From: Mycobacterium sp. 3519A
GTDB lineage: Bacteria; Actinomycetota; Actinomycetes; Mycobacteriales; Mycobacteriaceae
Assembly (NCBI RefSeq): GCF_900240945.1
Contig: NZ_OESG01000013.1
Coordinates: 2,024,888-2,088,887 of the forward strand
Reading direction: 5' to 3'
Length of the DNA stretch: 64,000 nt
Position numbers and translations under genes: made by a program. The notes below the pieces were generated by a model that saw only the letters and a list, made by a program, of their open reading frames with translations, had not been told where the DNA came from and ran no database searches. Of this stretch, positions 1-8,920 are shown piece after piece. Each line of letters begins with the position of its first letter. Within the stretch, counting starts at the first letter, position 1.

Positions 1-1598
1 TCGGCCGCAACATGACCGTTTTCGAGCATCTGGGCAGGTTGCTGATCGTCGACTGCGGCGTGCTGTTTCCCGGTCACGACGAGCCCGGTGTCGACCTGAT
101 CCTGCCCGATCTGCGCCACGTCGAGGACCGCCTCGACGACGTGGAGGCGCTGGTGCTCACGCATGCGCACGAGGACCACATCGGCGCAATTCCGTTCCTG
201 CTCAAGTTGCGTGCCGACATTCCGGTGGTCGGCTCCAAGTTCACGCTCGCGCTGGTGGCGGAGAAGTGCCGCGAGCACCGCATCAAGCCCGTGTTCGTCG
301 AGGTCGACGAAGGCCAGAGTTCGCGGCACGGTGTGTTCGAGTGCGAGTACTTCCACGTCAACCATTCGATTCCGGGTTGTCTGGCGATCGCGATACACAC
401 CGGCGCAGGCACCGTGCTGCACACCGGCGACATCAAGCTCGACCAACTGCCGCTGAACGACCGGCCGACCGACCTGCCGGGTATGTCGCGGCTTGGCGAC
501 GCCGGGGTGGACCTGTTCCTCTGCGACTCAACGAATTCCGAGATTCCCGGGGTCGGCCCGTCGGAGAGCGAGATCGGGCCGAACATGCATCGGCTGATCC
601 GCGGCGCCGAAGGCCGGGTCATCGTGGCGTGCTTCGCCTCCAATGTGGCGCGGGTGCAGCAGATCATCGACGCATCGGTGGCGCTGGGCCGCAAGGTGTC
701 GTTCGTGGGCCGGTCGATGGTGCGCAACATGGGCATCGCCAGGGAACTCGGTTATCTCCGGGTCGACACCGACGACGTGATCGACATCGGTGCCGCGGAG
801 ATGATGGCGCCCGAGCGGATCACGCTGATCACCACCGGCACGCAGGGTGAGCCGATGGCGGCGTTGTCGCGGATGTCGCGTGGTGAGCATCGCAGCATCA
901 CCCTGACCTCGGGTGACCTGATCATCATGTCGTCGTCGCAGATCCCCGGCAACGAGGAAGCGATTTTCGGTGTCCTTGACGCGTTGGCCAAGATCGGGGT
1001 CCGGGTCGTCACCAACGCCCAAGTGCGGGTACATGTTTCGGGCCACGCCTACGCGGGTGAGCTGCTGTTTCTGTACAACGCGGTACGCCCTCGCAACGTG
1101 ATGCCGGTGCACGGGACGTGGCGGATGCTGCGCGCAAACGCGAACCTGGCCGAGCGAACGGGTGTCGATCCGCAGGCGATCATGCTGGCGGAGAACGGCG
1201 TCAGCGTCGACCTGGTGGCGGGCAGGGCGTCGATCGCGGGCGCGGTGCCCACCGGCAAGATGTTCGTCGACGGATTGATCACCGGTGACGTCGGCGACGC
1301 GACGCTGGGCGAGCGCCTCGTGCTGTCGTCGGGTTTCATCGCGGTGACGGTGGTGGTGCGCCGTGGCACCGGCAAGCCCGCCGCACCCGCGCATCTGCAT
1401 TCGCGGGGCTTCTCAGAGGATCCGAAGGCCCTTGAGCCGGTGGCCCGCAAGGTGGAGGCTGAGCTGGAAGCCCTTGCCGCCGAGCGCATCACCGAGACAA
1501 CGCGGATCGCACAGGCGGTCCGCCGCGTCGTCGGCAAGTGGGTGGGGGAGACCTACCGCAGGCAGCCGATGATCGTGCCGACGGTCATCGAAATCTGA
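1..1598 (+). CDS. rnj: Ribonuclease J (5'-truncated by window edge)
   Basis: Metallo-beta-lactamase/beta-CASP ribonuclease J, the Rv2752c orthologue, acting in mRNA decay and rRNA maturation as endonuclease and 5'-3' exonuclease. The zinc-binding motif HAHEDHIG lies about 50 residues into the visible part, followed by HVNHSIPG and HTGDIKLD, and the C-terminal part has the beta-CASP motif region PVHGTWRML. The reading frame is open to the window edge. Codons before the first ATG at 12 read G-R-N, which matches the internal family sequence NEIGRNM, so the true start lies upstream and about 30 residues are missing. It ends at TGA 1598, convergent with a small secreted-protein gene. Confidence 0.95.
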   Translation, partial: GRNMTVFEHLGRLLIVDCGVLFPGHDEPGVDLILPDLRHVEDRLDDVEALVLTHAHEDHIGAIPFLLKLRADIPVVGSKFTLALVAEKCREHRIKPVFVEVDEGQSSRHGVFECEYFHVNHSIPGCLAIAIHTGAGTVLHTGDIKLDQLPLNDRPTDLPGMSRLGDAGVDLFLCDSTNSEIPGVGPSESEIGPNMHRLIRGAEGRVIVACFASNVARVQQIIDASVALGRKVSFVGRSMVRNMGIARELGYLRVDTDDVIDIGAAEMMAPERITLITTGTQGEPMAALSRMSRGEHRSITLTSGDLIIMSSSQIPGNEEAIFGVLDALAKIGVRVVTNAQVRVHVSGHAYAGELLFLYNAVRPRNVMPVHGTWRMLRANANLAERTGVDPQAIMLAENGVSVDLVAGRASIAGAVPTGKMFVDGLITGDVGDATLGERLVLSSGFIAVTVVVRRGTGKPAAPAHLHSRGFSEDPKALEPVARKVEAELEALAAERITETTRIAQAVRRVVGKWVGETYRRQPMIVPTVIEI

Positions 1599-1606
1599 CG
1601 GGATTC

Positions 1607-1945
1607 TCAGCCGAGGCCGGGTGGTGGGGCCGGTTCGAACGTCTGGGTGACGACCCCCGGCTGCAGCGCGGGTCGGCCGTGCTGCAGGGCCAAGCCGGCA
1701 CAATCATAACTCGAGTAGAGGTACTTACCGTCCTTGTCGTAGTACCTGGTCTCGGTCCATTCGCCGCCAGCCAGACTGCAGCAGAGCCGCTTGTTCGACC
1801 CGCGGCCGACGCATTCCTCGTAGGAAGCCTTGCTGCCCACGGGTGCCGCGCACGCGGTCGCTGGGTGTACGACAGCGCTGCCTGCCACTATGGCCGCCGC
1901 GAGGACGAGGGCCGCCAGTACCAGTCGGGGCCAGAGTGATCTCAT
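1607..1945 (-). CDS. Small secreted Cys-containing protein
   Basis: A 112-residue protein that I do not recognise by name. It opens with MRSLWPRLVLAALVLAAA, a typical Sec signal peptide with likely cleavage near ACAAP. The mature part has paired cysteines (EECVGRG, LCCSLAGGEW, SSYDCAG), so an exported, disulfide-bonded small protein is likely. The ATG at 1945 was chosen because AGGAGA lies 7 bases upstream and the signal peptide starts there; a longer in-frame extension has no such features. The start overlaps the upstream gene's stop by 4 bases (ATGA), so the two small secreted proteins are probably translationally coupled and share a GGxW-type motif after a Cys pair. Confidence 0.75.
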   Translation of the reverse strand: MRSLWPRLVLAALVLAAAIVAGSAVVHPATACAAPVGSKASYEECVGRGSNKRLCCSLAGGEWTETRYYDKDGKYLYSSYDCAGLALQHGRPALQPGVVTQTFEPAPPPGLG

Positions 1946-2310
1946 GATTTGTCTCCTGGTTGGTTGCTCGGCACCCGCGTGACGGGAGATATTGCGGGCG
2001 AGAGTGTTTGGACTACGAGGCCCGGCGGTACCCGTACGATCCGGGGCGGAGGATCGCAGCGCGGTGCTTGTCCGGGCTGCTGCTCGTGCCACACACCGCC
2101 GAATGAGATGCAGCATTGGCGCACCCCGTAGTACCAGCTGACGTAGTCGTCCTCGCGTTGGGCCTCATAGCCTTCCGCGCAGTTGTTGAATGCCGCCTGA
2201 TCCCACTGCCGGGCCTGCGCGGTGGTGATCGGTAGAGCACCGACGACGCCGGCGCCCAGCGTGCTCGCCGTCGCAAACACGATTGCGGCGATGAATTTCA
2301 CGATTGACAT
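1942..2310 (-). CDS. Small secreted Cys-containing protein
   Basis: A 122-residue predicted exported protein starting MSIVKFIAAIVFATASTLGAG, a signal peptide, with GGAAGGAA just upstream of the ATG. The mature part contains NNCAEGYEAQ, RQCCISFGGVWHEQ and PRCDPPP. The double-Cys then GGxW pattern is shared with the next gene (CCSLAGGEW), so the two look like diverged paralogues made from one mRNA. The C-terminus is Pro-rich and ends PSNQPGDKS. Function is unknown; nothing in the sequence suggests an enzyme. Confidence 0.75.
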   Translation of the reverse strand: MSIVKFIAAIVFATASTLGAGVVGALPITTAQARQWDQAAFNNCAEGYEAQREDDYVSWYYGVRQCCISFGGVWHEQQPGQAPRCDPPPRIVRVPPGLVVQTLSPAISPVTRVPSNQPGDKS

Positions 2311-2525
2311 GGTCGGTTCCTTCCGGGGATGACCAACGGGACGTTGAGGTCGCAGCCGCCGTGAGCCGAGTGTGTCCAGGCGTCCAGGCATGCCATGGAT
2401 TTCCAGATCCGCCTGCGCGCCGACCATCCGCATGAGCAGGCCGCGACGTTGCTTCCGATGTGCGACCGGTAGACCGTCGTGCACCCGAGTGCACGCATCA
2501 GTGGCGCGGTGTCCATGCGTGTCAT
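2298..2525 (-). CDS. Small zinc-knuckle-like hypothetical protein
   Basis: A 75-residue frame, ATG at 2525 or the in-frame ATG three codons on. The segment AACSCGWSARRR followed by MACLDAWTHSAHGGC has the spacing of a small metal-binding knuckle (Cys-x-Cys-Gly-Trp ... His-x4-Gly-Cys), which would be unlikely in a random frame. It sits between a terminator hairpin at 2557-2577 and the small secreted proteins, and its end overlaps the next start by 13 bases. There is no clear ribosome-binding site; a leaderless start is possible. What is seen is the frame and the Cys/His pattern; that it is a real gene is inference. Confidence 0.5.
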   Translation of the reverse strand: MTRMDTAPLMRALGCTTVYRSHIGSNVAACSCGWSARRRIWKSMACLDAWTHSAHGGCDLNVPLVIPGRNRPCQS

Positions 2526-2556
2526 GTCAGCAATAGTCGGCAGCGCCGACCCGCGA

Positions 2557-2577
2557 CAAAACGGGCGTCGCGCCCGT
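2557..2577 (-). terminator. Rho-independent terminator of the methyltransferase operon
   Basis: A perfect 7-bp GC stem (ACGGGCG, 3-base loop, CGCCCGT at 2561-2577) is followed on the minus strand by TTTT (2557-2560). It lies about 60 bases past the stop of the methyltransferase gene and would separate that operon from the small genes downstream. Confidence 0.6.
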
Positions 2578-2633
2578 ACCCGCGCAACGCCGTTAGGGAT
2601 TACCGCGAACGCGACCGACTAGGGGATTAGGGG

Positions 2634-3506
2634 CTAGGCCTTTTCCGCGTACGCGGTCCACTCGAGCTGCGAGGCACCCAGCTTGCGACCGGTCGGGCGG
2701 ATGTAGGTGCGCAGGTAGTAGTCCGGTCCGGCCTGCTCGACCAGCCGCCAGCCGTACTCGGCGACGAAATCGGCGACCGCGTCGGGATCCAGCCCGAACC
2801 GCCACACCTGCCGGCGCCGACGGAAACGTCTGTAGAGGATTTCGGCGCCGTACATGTTCACCCCGTCGATGAAGTCCTTGCGGACATAGGTGAACACCAG
2901 ACGGCTTCCCTTGGCCACGCCCCGCAGCGCGACCATTGTCGCGCGAACCGCATCCTCGGTCAGGTACTGCGTCACGCCCTCCCAGATGAAGAACGTGCGT
3001 GCATCGGGGCGGTAACCGTGCGCCGTCAGCGTGCCCACCAGGTCGTCGCGCTCGAAATCCAACGGCACCAGGTGAACCGATGCAGGCACCCCGCCGATCG
3101 CCCGCTCGACGGCGGCGCGCTTGCGCTCGATGTTGACGCCGAGATCGACCTCGAAGACCGGAAGGTTGCTGCGACGTGCGAGACGACAGGCCCTGGTGTC
3201 CATGCCCGCGCCGAGGTCGACGACGGCGTCGATGTCACCCAGGATTTCGTCGAGCTTGTCGTCGATGAACCGCTTCCTGCACGCGATCAGCGACCACGAA
3301 CCGGGCACCGCGCGCTCACCGGCCGCGATCGTCAGGCGACGCAGCACCGGCGCGCGCATCGCGCGGACGACGGCGCGTTGACCGGCGGGCAGGAACGCCA
3401 GCGCCAGGTCGTCGAACACCAAGCGTCGGTCCGGCGGCTCGAACTGCTCGATCGCCGCCTGCGCCATCGGGCCGAAGGCGGTCTGGGCGGCCGGATTTCG
3501 CGTCAT
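2634..3506 (-). CDS. SAM-dependent methyltransferase, UPF0677/LCM family
   Basis: A 290-residue putative S-adenosylmethionine-dependent methyltransferase, the Rv2751 counterpart. The SAM-binding motif VVDLGAGMDTRACRLA lies near residue 110, followed by the acidic loop VFEVDLG and IERKRAAVERA typical of the leucine carboxyl methyltransferase-like (UPF0677) family, which is expanded in mycobacteria. FIWEGVTQYLTEDAV is the family's post-catalytic motif. The substrate is unknown. The start ATG at 3506 (MTRNPAAQ) leaves a 2-base gap after the SDR gene stop, so the three genes from 4641 to 2634 form one operon. Confidence 0.85.
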   Translation of the reverse strand: MTRNPAAQTAFGPMAQAAIEQFEPPDRRLVFDDLALAFLPAGQRAVVRAMRAPVLRRLTIAAGERAVPGSWSLIACRKRFIDDKLDEILGDIDAVVDLGAGMDTRACRLARRSNLPVFEVDLGVNIERKRAAVERAIGGVPASVHLVPLDFERDDLVGTLTAHGYRPDARTFFIWEGVTQYLTEDAVRATMVALRGVAKGSRLVFTYVRKDFIDGVNMYGAEILYRRFRRRRQVWRFGLDPDAVADFVAEYGWRLVEQAGPDYYLRTYIRPTGRKLGASQLEWTAYAEKA

Positions 3507-3508
3507 CG

Positions 3509-4327
3509 TCAGCGTTTGTTGACGTACCCCGCGTCGACCGGCAATGTCACACCGGTGACGTAGCGCGCCTCGTCGGACACCAGCCATGCGACCGCCGCCG
3601 CGATGTCCTCCGGCTGGAGTATCTGGACCGGCATCGCATTGCCCATGTCCGGCGGCCGCTCCGACTGTGCGATCACGTTGGCCAGCCACTGGCGAGTGTG
3701 GTCGTTGTCGATCATCGGGGTGAGCACCCCGCTGGGGTGAATCGAGTTGACCCGAATACTGTGCGGCGCAAGGTGATTGGCGTAGGCCCGCATCAGTCCG
3801 ACGATACCGTGTTTGGCCGCGGTGTAGCCGAGCGAGCCCGGGTCGCCGCCGCCGATGCCGACCAGGCCCGCCGCCGAACTGATCAGCACGATCGACCCGC
3901 CGTCGCCCTGTTTGATCATCGTGGGCATCGACACCTCGACTGTGTTGTGTACCCCGGTCAGGTTGACGTCGATGACGTCTCGCCAGCCCTGCGCCCCCGA
4001 CTCCATCGGCGCGATGCCGGCGTTCGCCACCACGATGTCGAGCCTGCCCAACGCGTCGACGCCGGACTGCAACACCGATGCCAGCGCCGCCTGATCGCGA
4101 ACGTCCGCCTCGGCCGCGACGATTCGGGCGCCGGTGTCCTCGACGAGTTTGACGGTGGCGGCCAGATCGTCGGCGGTGGCCATCGGATAGGGCACCGAAG
4201 CGATCTGGTCGCAGATGTCGACTGCGATGATGTTCGCGCCGTCGGCGGCCAACCGGATCGCCTCGGCGCGCCCCTGACCACGGGCAGCGCCGGTGATGAA
4301 CGCGACTTTGCCTGCCAGGGAAGGCAT
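3509..4327 (-). CDS. SDR-family oxidoreductase, mycofactocin-coupled type
   Basis: A 272-residue short-chain dehydrogenase, the Rv2750 counterpart. It has the nucleotide-binding motif [12 protein letters not shown] near residue 13, NAG at NAGIAPM, and the catalytic Ser with YxxxK (YTAAKHG). The insert [17 protein letters not shown] after strand beta-2 is characteristic of the mycobacterial subfamily that keeps NAD tightly bound and is linked to mycofactocin; that assignment is from family knowledge, not proved here. The start overlaps the upstream stop by one base (TAATG). The alcohol substrate is unknown. Confidence 0.88.
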   Translation of the reverse strand: MPSLAGKVAFITGAARGQGRAEAIRLAADGANIIAVDICDQIASVPYPMATADDLAATVKLVEDTGARIVAAEADVRDQAALASVLQSGVDALGRLDIVVANAGIAPMESGAQGWRDVIDVNLTGVHNTVEVSMPTMIKQGDGGSIVLISSAAGLVGIGGGDPGSLGYTAAKHGIVGLMRAYANHLAPHSIRVNSIHPSGVLTPMIDNDHTRQWLANVIAQSERPPDMGNAMPVQILQPEDIAAAVAWLVSDEARYVTGVTLPVDAGYVNKR

Positions 4328-4641
4328 TACGGTCGCAGCTGACCCTTGCTGGGATCGCCGGCGACGACCGGCTGCAACACCTTGATGTCTGGTGCGCCGT
4401 CGAGGAGCTCACCGATGGTGCCGAACAGGGTGGCGACCGCGGGCGCGGCGCTGTGCGTCTGCAACGCGTCCGCGTCGGCCCACTGCTCGACGAAGACGAA
4501 TGTGCCGTCGGCTTCGTGCAGCGAGTACAGATCGCAACCGGGCTCGGAATGCACCGCCTCGATGGCCTGTGTGCACGCGTTGCGGACCGCGTCCACCGAC
4601 TCGGGCTTGGCTTTCATGGTGGCGACGACGGTGACGGGCAT
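4327..4641 (-). CDS. Antibiotic biosynthesis monooxygenase-domain protein
   Basis: A 104-residue ABM-fold protein, the Rv2749 counterpart. [20 protein letters not shown] is the first strand-helix, and [12 protein letters not shown] then [16 protein letters not shown] matches the dimeric alpha-beta barrel family. Such proteins are small cofactor-free monooxygenases or quinone/heme handling proteins; the actual substrate is not evident. A GAGGAG ribosome-binding site precedes the ATG. It is the first gene of the operon with the SDR and methyltransferase. Confidence 0.85.
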   Translation of the reverse strand: MPVTVVATMKAKPESVDAVRNACTQAIEAVHSEPGCDLYSLHEADGTFVFVEQWADADALQTHSAAPAVATLFGTIGELLDGAPDIKVLQPVVAGDPSKGQLRP

Positions 4642-4702
4642 GGGACTCCTCGCTGAGTGCGGCTGGACGGTTGCCTAGCCTACCTACAAGGTTTTGCAGC
4701 GG

Positions 4703-5155
4703 TCAGGCCACGTCGACCCATACCGTGATCCCCGCGGCGACGACGGCCAACAGTGCGAGCAGGACGGTGTCGACGGTGCCCAAGCGCGTCGGGTCCGCTC
4801 GGCCGATGCGTAGTTCCCTGGCGATCAGGAACAGCGGGAAGGTCACGCTGATCGCGATCGCCAGGCCGCCCACGATGTACGCCCACACGTATCTGACGCC
4901 GTGCTTGCGCGCCTCGATCACCATCAGGATGGCGGCGGCGAGGAAGAACAGCACGATGTCGACGGTCAGCGACCGCGAGGCAGGGTTGACTTTTGAGTCG
5001 CTGAAGAAGTCGAGCAGGAAGCCGCCCGGGTTGTCGAAGTAGGCGACGTTTTGGCTCCAGGTGGCGATCAGGGCCGCCGCGGCGATCACGCCGTAGACGG
5101 CGCACAGCACCTTGCTGGATGTCGGGAGGGCTGTTTGGGCCTGTGAAGTGGTCAT
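4703..5155 (-). CDS. DUF2834-like membrane protein
   Basis: A 150-residue inner-membrane protein with about four hydrophobic segments: LCAVYGVIAAAALIATW, IVLFFLAAAILMVIEA, YIVGGLAIAISVTFPLFLI and [17 protein letters not shown]. The motif NPASRSLTVDI between the first two is a signature of the DUF2834 family. ATG 5155 (MTTSQAQ) was chosen; an in-frame GTG at 5176 would add seven residues. It is divergent from ftsK with under 100 bases between starts. Function unknown. Confidence 0.75.
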   Translation of the reverse strand: MTTSQAQTALPTSSKVLCAVYGVIAAAALIATWSQNVAYFDNPGGFLLDFFSDSKVNPASRSLTVDIVLFFLAAAILMVIEARKHGVRYVWAYIVGGLAIAISVTFPLFLIARELRIGRADPTRLGTVDTVLLALLAVVAAGITVWVDVA

Positions 5156-5253
5156 TTCGGCACCGTAGGGCGTCACAGCGACTCAATCGATACGTTTCTG
5201 TGACCCGTGTGGCAGATGGTGAATATGTGGCTGATGCGACTAGGCTGGGAGGC

Positions 5254-7767
5254 ATGCCAAGTAAGACCGCTGCCCGCTCCGGAGCCCGTTCGAGCAGGTC
5301 AAAGGCTGGTGCGCGGAAGGGGCCGCGTCCGGCGGCCCGCCGCAAGCCGGCCCCGCGGCGCAACCAGTCGGCGGTGTCGTCGGCCGGGGCGACCGTCGGT
5401 CGGGGAGTGCGCGCCGGCTGGTTGATGCTGGCCAAGGGCGCCGGCTCGACCGCCCGCTCCGTGGGCCGGGCCCGCGACCTCGAGCCCGGGCACCGCCGCG
5501 ACGGCATCGCGCTGGCCCTGCTGGGCATCGCGGTGGTGATCGCCGCCAGTTCGTGGTTCGACGCCGCGCGCCCGGTCGGCGCGTGGATCGACTCGTCGCT
5601 GCGTCTGATGATCGGGTCGGCCGTCGTGCTCGTCCCGCTGTTGCTCGGCGCGATCGCCGTCGTTCTGATGCGCACCGAACCCGATCCCGACGCGCGTCCG
5701 CGGCTCATCCTCGGCGCGGCGATGATCGCGCTGCCCACCCTCGGGCTCTGGCACCTGTGGGCGGGCTCGCCGATGGATCCGGCGGGGCGTCAGCATGCGG
5801 CGGGGTTCCTCGGCTTCGCGATCGGCGGGCCGCTGTCCGACGGGCTGACGGCGTGGATCGCGGCGCCGCTGCTGTTCATCGCCGCGCTGTTCGGGCTGCT
5901 GCTGGTGACCGGCACGACCATCCGCGAGGTGCCGTCGACGGTGCAGCGGATGTTCTCCACGCGGGCGTTCCACGACGAGTACGACGACGACTACGAAGAG
6001 GACGAGCCCGGCAGCGATCAACAGGCCGAGGACTTCTCGGACGGCTATTACGACGACCCGTCGGCGTACGGGGGCGAAGAGGCGCCGTCGTGGCCCGGCG
6101 GAGCCGCAGGGGCGGCGACATTCAACGGCGGCACGCCGATGGAGAACTACCCGCTCGACGACGAGGCGCCCACGGTGCCCGAGCCTGCGGTCAAGCCGCG
6201 CAAGAAGAAGCCGGCCAAGAAGCAGGCGATCGTGATGGACCGGGTGGTCGACGGTCCGTACACGCTGCCGTCATTGGACCTGCTGATCGCAGGCGATCCG
6301 CCGTTGCGCCGCAGCCCCGGCAACGACCGGATGATCGAGGCCATCACCGAGGTACTCAACCAGTTCAAGGTGAACGCCGCGGTCACCGGCTGCACCCGCG
6401 GGCCGACCGTCACCCGCTACGAGGTCGAACTCGGCCCCGGCGTCAAGGTCGAGAAAATCACTGCGCTGCAACGCAATATCGCCTACGCGGTGGCCACCGA
6501 GAGCGTGCGAATGCTGGCGCCGATTCCCGGCAAGTCCGCCGTCGGCATCGAGGTGCCCAACGTCGACCGCGAAATGGTCCGACTCGCCGACGTGCTGACC
6601 GATCCGTCCACCCGCGGCGATCACCACCCGCTGGTCATCGGGCTCGGCAAAGACATTGAGGGCGAGTACATTTCGGCCAACCTCGCGAAGATGCCGCACC
6701 TTCTGGTGGCCGGTTCGACCGGTTCGGGTAAGTCCAGCTTCGTCAACTCGATGCTGGTGTCCCTGCTGGCCCGGGCCACCCCCGAAGAGGTCAGGATGAT
6801 CCTGATCGACCCGAAGATGGTGGAACTCACTCCGTACGAAGGCATTCCGCACCTGATCACGCCGATCATCACGCAGCCCAAGAAGGCCGCTGCGGCGCTG
6901 GCGTGGCTGGTCGAGGAGATGGAGCAGCGTTACCAGGACATGCAGGCGTCGCGGGTGCGTCACATCGACGACTTCAACAAGAAGGTGCGCTCCGGTGAGA
7001 TCACCGCACCGCTGGGCAGTCAGCGCGAATACCGGCCGTACCCGTACATCGTCGCGATCGTCGACGAGCTCGCCGACCTGATGATGACGGCGCCCCGCGA
7101 CGTCGAGGACGCCATCGTCCGGATCACGCAGAAGGCGCGCGCCGCGGGCATTCACCTGGTGCTCGCCACCCAGCGGCCGTCGGTCGACGTGGTCACCGGC
7201 CTGATCAAGACGAACGTGCCGTCCCGGCTGGCGTTCGCGACGTCGTCGCTGACCGACAGCCGCGTGATCCTGGATCAGCAGGGCGCCGAGAAGCTGATCG
7301 GCATGGGCGACGGGTTGTTCCTGCCGATGGGCGCGAACAAGCCGCTGCGCCTGCAGGGCGCGTTCATCACCGACGAAGAGATCCACGCCGTCGTCCAGGC
7401 CTGCAAGGACCAGGCCGAGCCCGAGTACACCGAAGGCGTCACCAACGCCAAGACCAACAGTGAGCGCACCGACGTCGACCCGGACATCGGCGACGACATG
7501 GACGTCTTCCTGCAGGCGGTCGAGCTGGTGGTGTCCAGCCAATTCGGCTCGACGTCGATGCTGCAGCGCAAGCTGCGGGTCGGCTTCGCCAAGGCGGGCC
7601 GGCTGATGGACCTGATGGAGACCCGCAACATCGTCGGGCCCAGCGAAGGCTCCAAGGCGCGCGAGGTGTTGGTCAAACCCGACGAGCTGGCGGGCACGCT
7701 GGCGTTGATCCGCGGCGGGGCCAACGCCGACGGCGGCGACGACGCCGACGACGAGGAAGAGGAGTGA
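5254..7767 (+). CDS. ftsK: DNA translocase FtsK
   Basis: An 837-residue septal DNA translocase. It has a basic N-terminal tail rich in Arg/Lys/Ala, four to five membrane segments (roughly residues 80-230), an acidic linker (DEYDDDYEEDEPGSD), then the motor domain with Walker A GSTGSGKSS near residue 487 and Walker B IVAIVDELADLMM. The C-terminal winged-helix gamma domain begins around AVELVVSSQFGSTSMLQRKL and would read KOPS sites. It resolves chromosome dimers and clears the septum. The ATG at 5254 is preceded by GGGAGG; a longer upstream extension is in frame but lacks this. It converges with argA, 7 bases between stops. Confidence 0.95.
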   Translation: MPSKTAARSGARSSRSKAGARKGPRPAARRKPAPRRNQSAVSSAGATVGRGVRAGWLMLAKGAGSTARSVGRARDLEPGHRRDGIALALLGIAVVIAASSWFDAARPVGAWIDSSLRLMIGSAVVLVPLLLGAIAVVLMRTEPDPDARPRLILGAAMIALPTLGLWHLWAGSPMDPAGRQHAAGFLGFAIGGPLSDGLTAWIAAPLLFIAALFGLLLVTGTTIREVPSTVQRMFSTRAFHDEYDDDYEEDEPGSDQQAEDFSDGYYDDPSAYGGEEAPSWPGGAAGAATFNGGTPMENYPLDDEAPTVPEPAVKPRKKKPAKKQAIVMDRVVDGPYTLPSLDLLIAGDPPLRRSPGNDRMIEAITEVLNQFKVNAAVTGCTRGPTVTRYEVELGPGVKVEKITALQRNIAYAVATESVRMLAPIPGKSAVGIEVPNVDREMVRLADVLTDPSTRGDHHPLVIGLGKDIEGEYISANLAKMPHLLVAGSTGSGKSSFVNSMLVSLLARATPEEVRMILIDPKMVELTPYEGIPHLITPIITQPKKAAAALAWLVEEMEQRYQDMQASRVRHIDDFNKKVRSGEITAPLGSQREYRPYPYIVAIVDELADLMMTAPRDVEDAIVRITQKARAAGIHLVLATQRPSVDVVTGLIKTNVPSRLAFATSSLTDSRVILDQQGAEKLIGMGDGLFLPMGANKPLRLQGAFITDEEIHAVVQACKDQAEPEYTEGVTNAKTNSERTDVDPDIGDDMDVFLQAVELVVSSQFGSTSMLQRKLRVGFAKAGRLMDLMETRNIVGPSEGSKAREVLVKPDELAGTLALIRGGANADGGDDADDEEEE

Positions 7768-7774
7768 CAAACCG

Positions 7775-8284
7775 CTAGAGCGTCAACAACATTCGGGTGT
7801 TGCCCAGGATGTTGGGCTTGACGTAGGACAGGTCGAGGAACTCCGCGACACCGGTGTCGTAGGACCGGCACATCTCCTCGTAGACCTCCGCGGTGACGGG
7901 CGTGCCTTCGATCTCCTTGAACCCGTGCCTGGCGAAGAAGTCGACCTCGAAGGTGAGCACGAAGATCCGCTGCAGGTGCAGTTCTCTGGCCACGTCGAGG
8001 AGTCGGTCCACGATCGCATGCCCGACGCCCTGGCCCCTGACCTTCGGGTGCACAGCGATGGTGCGGATCTCACCCAGGTCCGACCACAACACGTGCAGCG
8101 CGCCGCAGCCGAGCAGTTCACCGTCGGCCTCGGCGATCCAGAACTCCTGGACGGCCTCGTAGAGCGTGACGAGGTTCTTCTCCAGCAGGATCTTGCCGGA
8201 GTAGATGTCGACGAGCGCTTTGATGGCCGGAACATCGGACGTACGGGCACGTCGAACGACAACCCGCTCAGGCGCTCCGTTCAC
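7775..8284 (-). CDS. argA: N-acetylglutamate synthase (GNAT)
   Basis: A 169-residue GNAT acetyltransferase, the Rv2747 ArgA orthologue, which acetylates glutamate or glutamine with acetyl-CoA in arginine biosynthesis. The acetyl-CoA loop is VRGQGVGHAIVDRLL (family form QxxGxG/A), and VVRRARTSDVPAIKALVD starts the fold. The C-terminal run LSYVKPNILGN is typical of mycobacterial ArgA. The GTG start at 8284 gives the expected length and has TACCCT at 8292-8297, seven bases before, which suggests a leaderless message. Divergent from pgsA3 with 42 bases between. Confidence 0.9.
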   Translation of the reverse strand: MNGAPERVVVRRARTSDVPAIKALVDIYSGKILLEKNLVTLYEAVQEFWIAEADGELLGCGALHVLWSDLGEIRTIAVHPKVRGQGVGHAIVDRLLDVARELHLQRIFVLTFEVDFFARHGFKEIEGTPVTAEVYEEMCRSYDTGVAEFLDLSYVKPNILGNTRMLLTL

Positions 8285-8291
8285 ACGTGCG

Positions 8292-8297
8292 AGGGTA
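8292..8297 (-). promoter_or_regulatory. -10 element, possible leaderless argA promoter
   Basis: TACCCT on the minus strand fits TANNNT and ends seven bases before the argA GTG, the spacing at which transcription would begin on the start codon itself. No convincing -35 is visible. Confidence 0.4.
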
Positions 8298-8314
8298 TCG
8301 GTTCTGCCAACCGA

Positions 8315-8320
8315 TATTCT
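8315..8320 (+). promoter_or_regulatory. -10 element, possible leaderless pgsA3 promoter
   Basis: TATTCT lies exactly six bases before the pgsA3 GTG (8327). This is the -10 to start distance of leaderless mycobacterial transcripts and helps decide the start codon. Confidence 0.5.
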
Positions 8321-8326
8321 GTTGCG

Positions 8327-8920
8327 GTGTCGGGCCAACCCCATATCGATCCGGCGGTCCCGCGCGCCCGCGTTGCGAATATCGCGAACGTACTCACCGG
8401 TGTGCGGATGGTGTTGGTCCCGGTGTTCCTCGTGTTGCTCTTCGTCGGCGACGGCCATGAAACATTCTGGCGGATAGCCGCATTCGTCGTCTTCGCGGTC
8501 GCCGTGATCACCGACAGGTTCGACGGCGCGCTGGCCCGCAGCTACGGAATGGTCACCGAGTTCGGCAAGTTGGCAGACCCGATCGCCGACAAGGCGCTCA
8601 TCGGAGCGGCGTTGATCGGGTTGTCGATGATCGGCGATCTGCCCTGGTGGGTGACCGTGGTCATCATGGCCCGTGAGATCGCAATCACCGTGCTGCGGTT
8701 ATCAGTGCTCCGCCACGGCGTCATACCGGCCAGCCGCGGTGGCAAGCTCAAAACCCTCGTCCAGGCCGTCGCGATCGGCCTGTTCGTGTTGCCGCTGTCG
8801 GGCGCATGGCTGACCGGTGCGTGGGTGGTGATGTACGCCGCCGTCGTGTTGACCGTGCTGACCGGCGCGGATTACGTCGTTTCAGCAGTCAGGGACTCGC
8901 GTGGACGACCCACTGGTTAG
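8327..8920 (+). CDS. pgsA3: CDP-alcohol phosphatidyltransferase PgsA3
   Basis: A 197-residue membrane enzyme of phospholipid synthesis, the Rv2746c orthologue, probably phosphatidylglycerophosphate synthase (CDP-diacylglycerol plus glycerol-3-phosphate). The catalytic signature is complete: D-R-F-D-G-A-L-A-R, eight residues, then G-K-L-A-D-P-I-A-D. Several hydrophobic helices follow (IGAALIGLSMIGDLPWW, AVAIGLFVLPLSG). GTG 8327 is supported by the adjacent TATTCT and by length. The CinA-like gene starts inside its end (20-base overlap), so both are co-translated. Confidence 0.9.
   Translation: MSGQPHIDPAVPRARVANIANVLTGVRMVLVPVFLVLLFVGDGHETFWRIAAFVVFAVAVITDRFDGALARSYGMVTEFGKLADPIADKALIGAALIGLSMIGDLPWWVTVVIMAREIAITVLRLSVLRHGVIPASRGGKLKTLVQAVAIGLFVLPLSGAWLTGAWVVMYAAVVLTVLTGADYVVSAVRDSRGRPTG

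Noticed and set aside
6271..7770. Long minus-strand open frame opposite ftsK
   Set aside because: It is the mirror of a high-GC gene: low-complexity His/Arg/Asp composition, no start signal, and full overlap with a certain gene.
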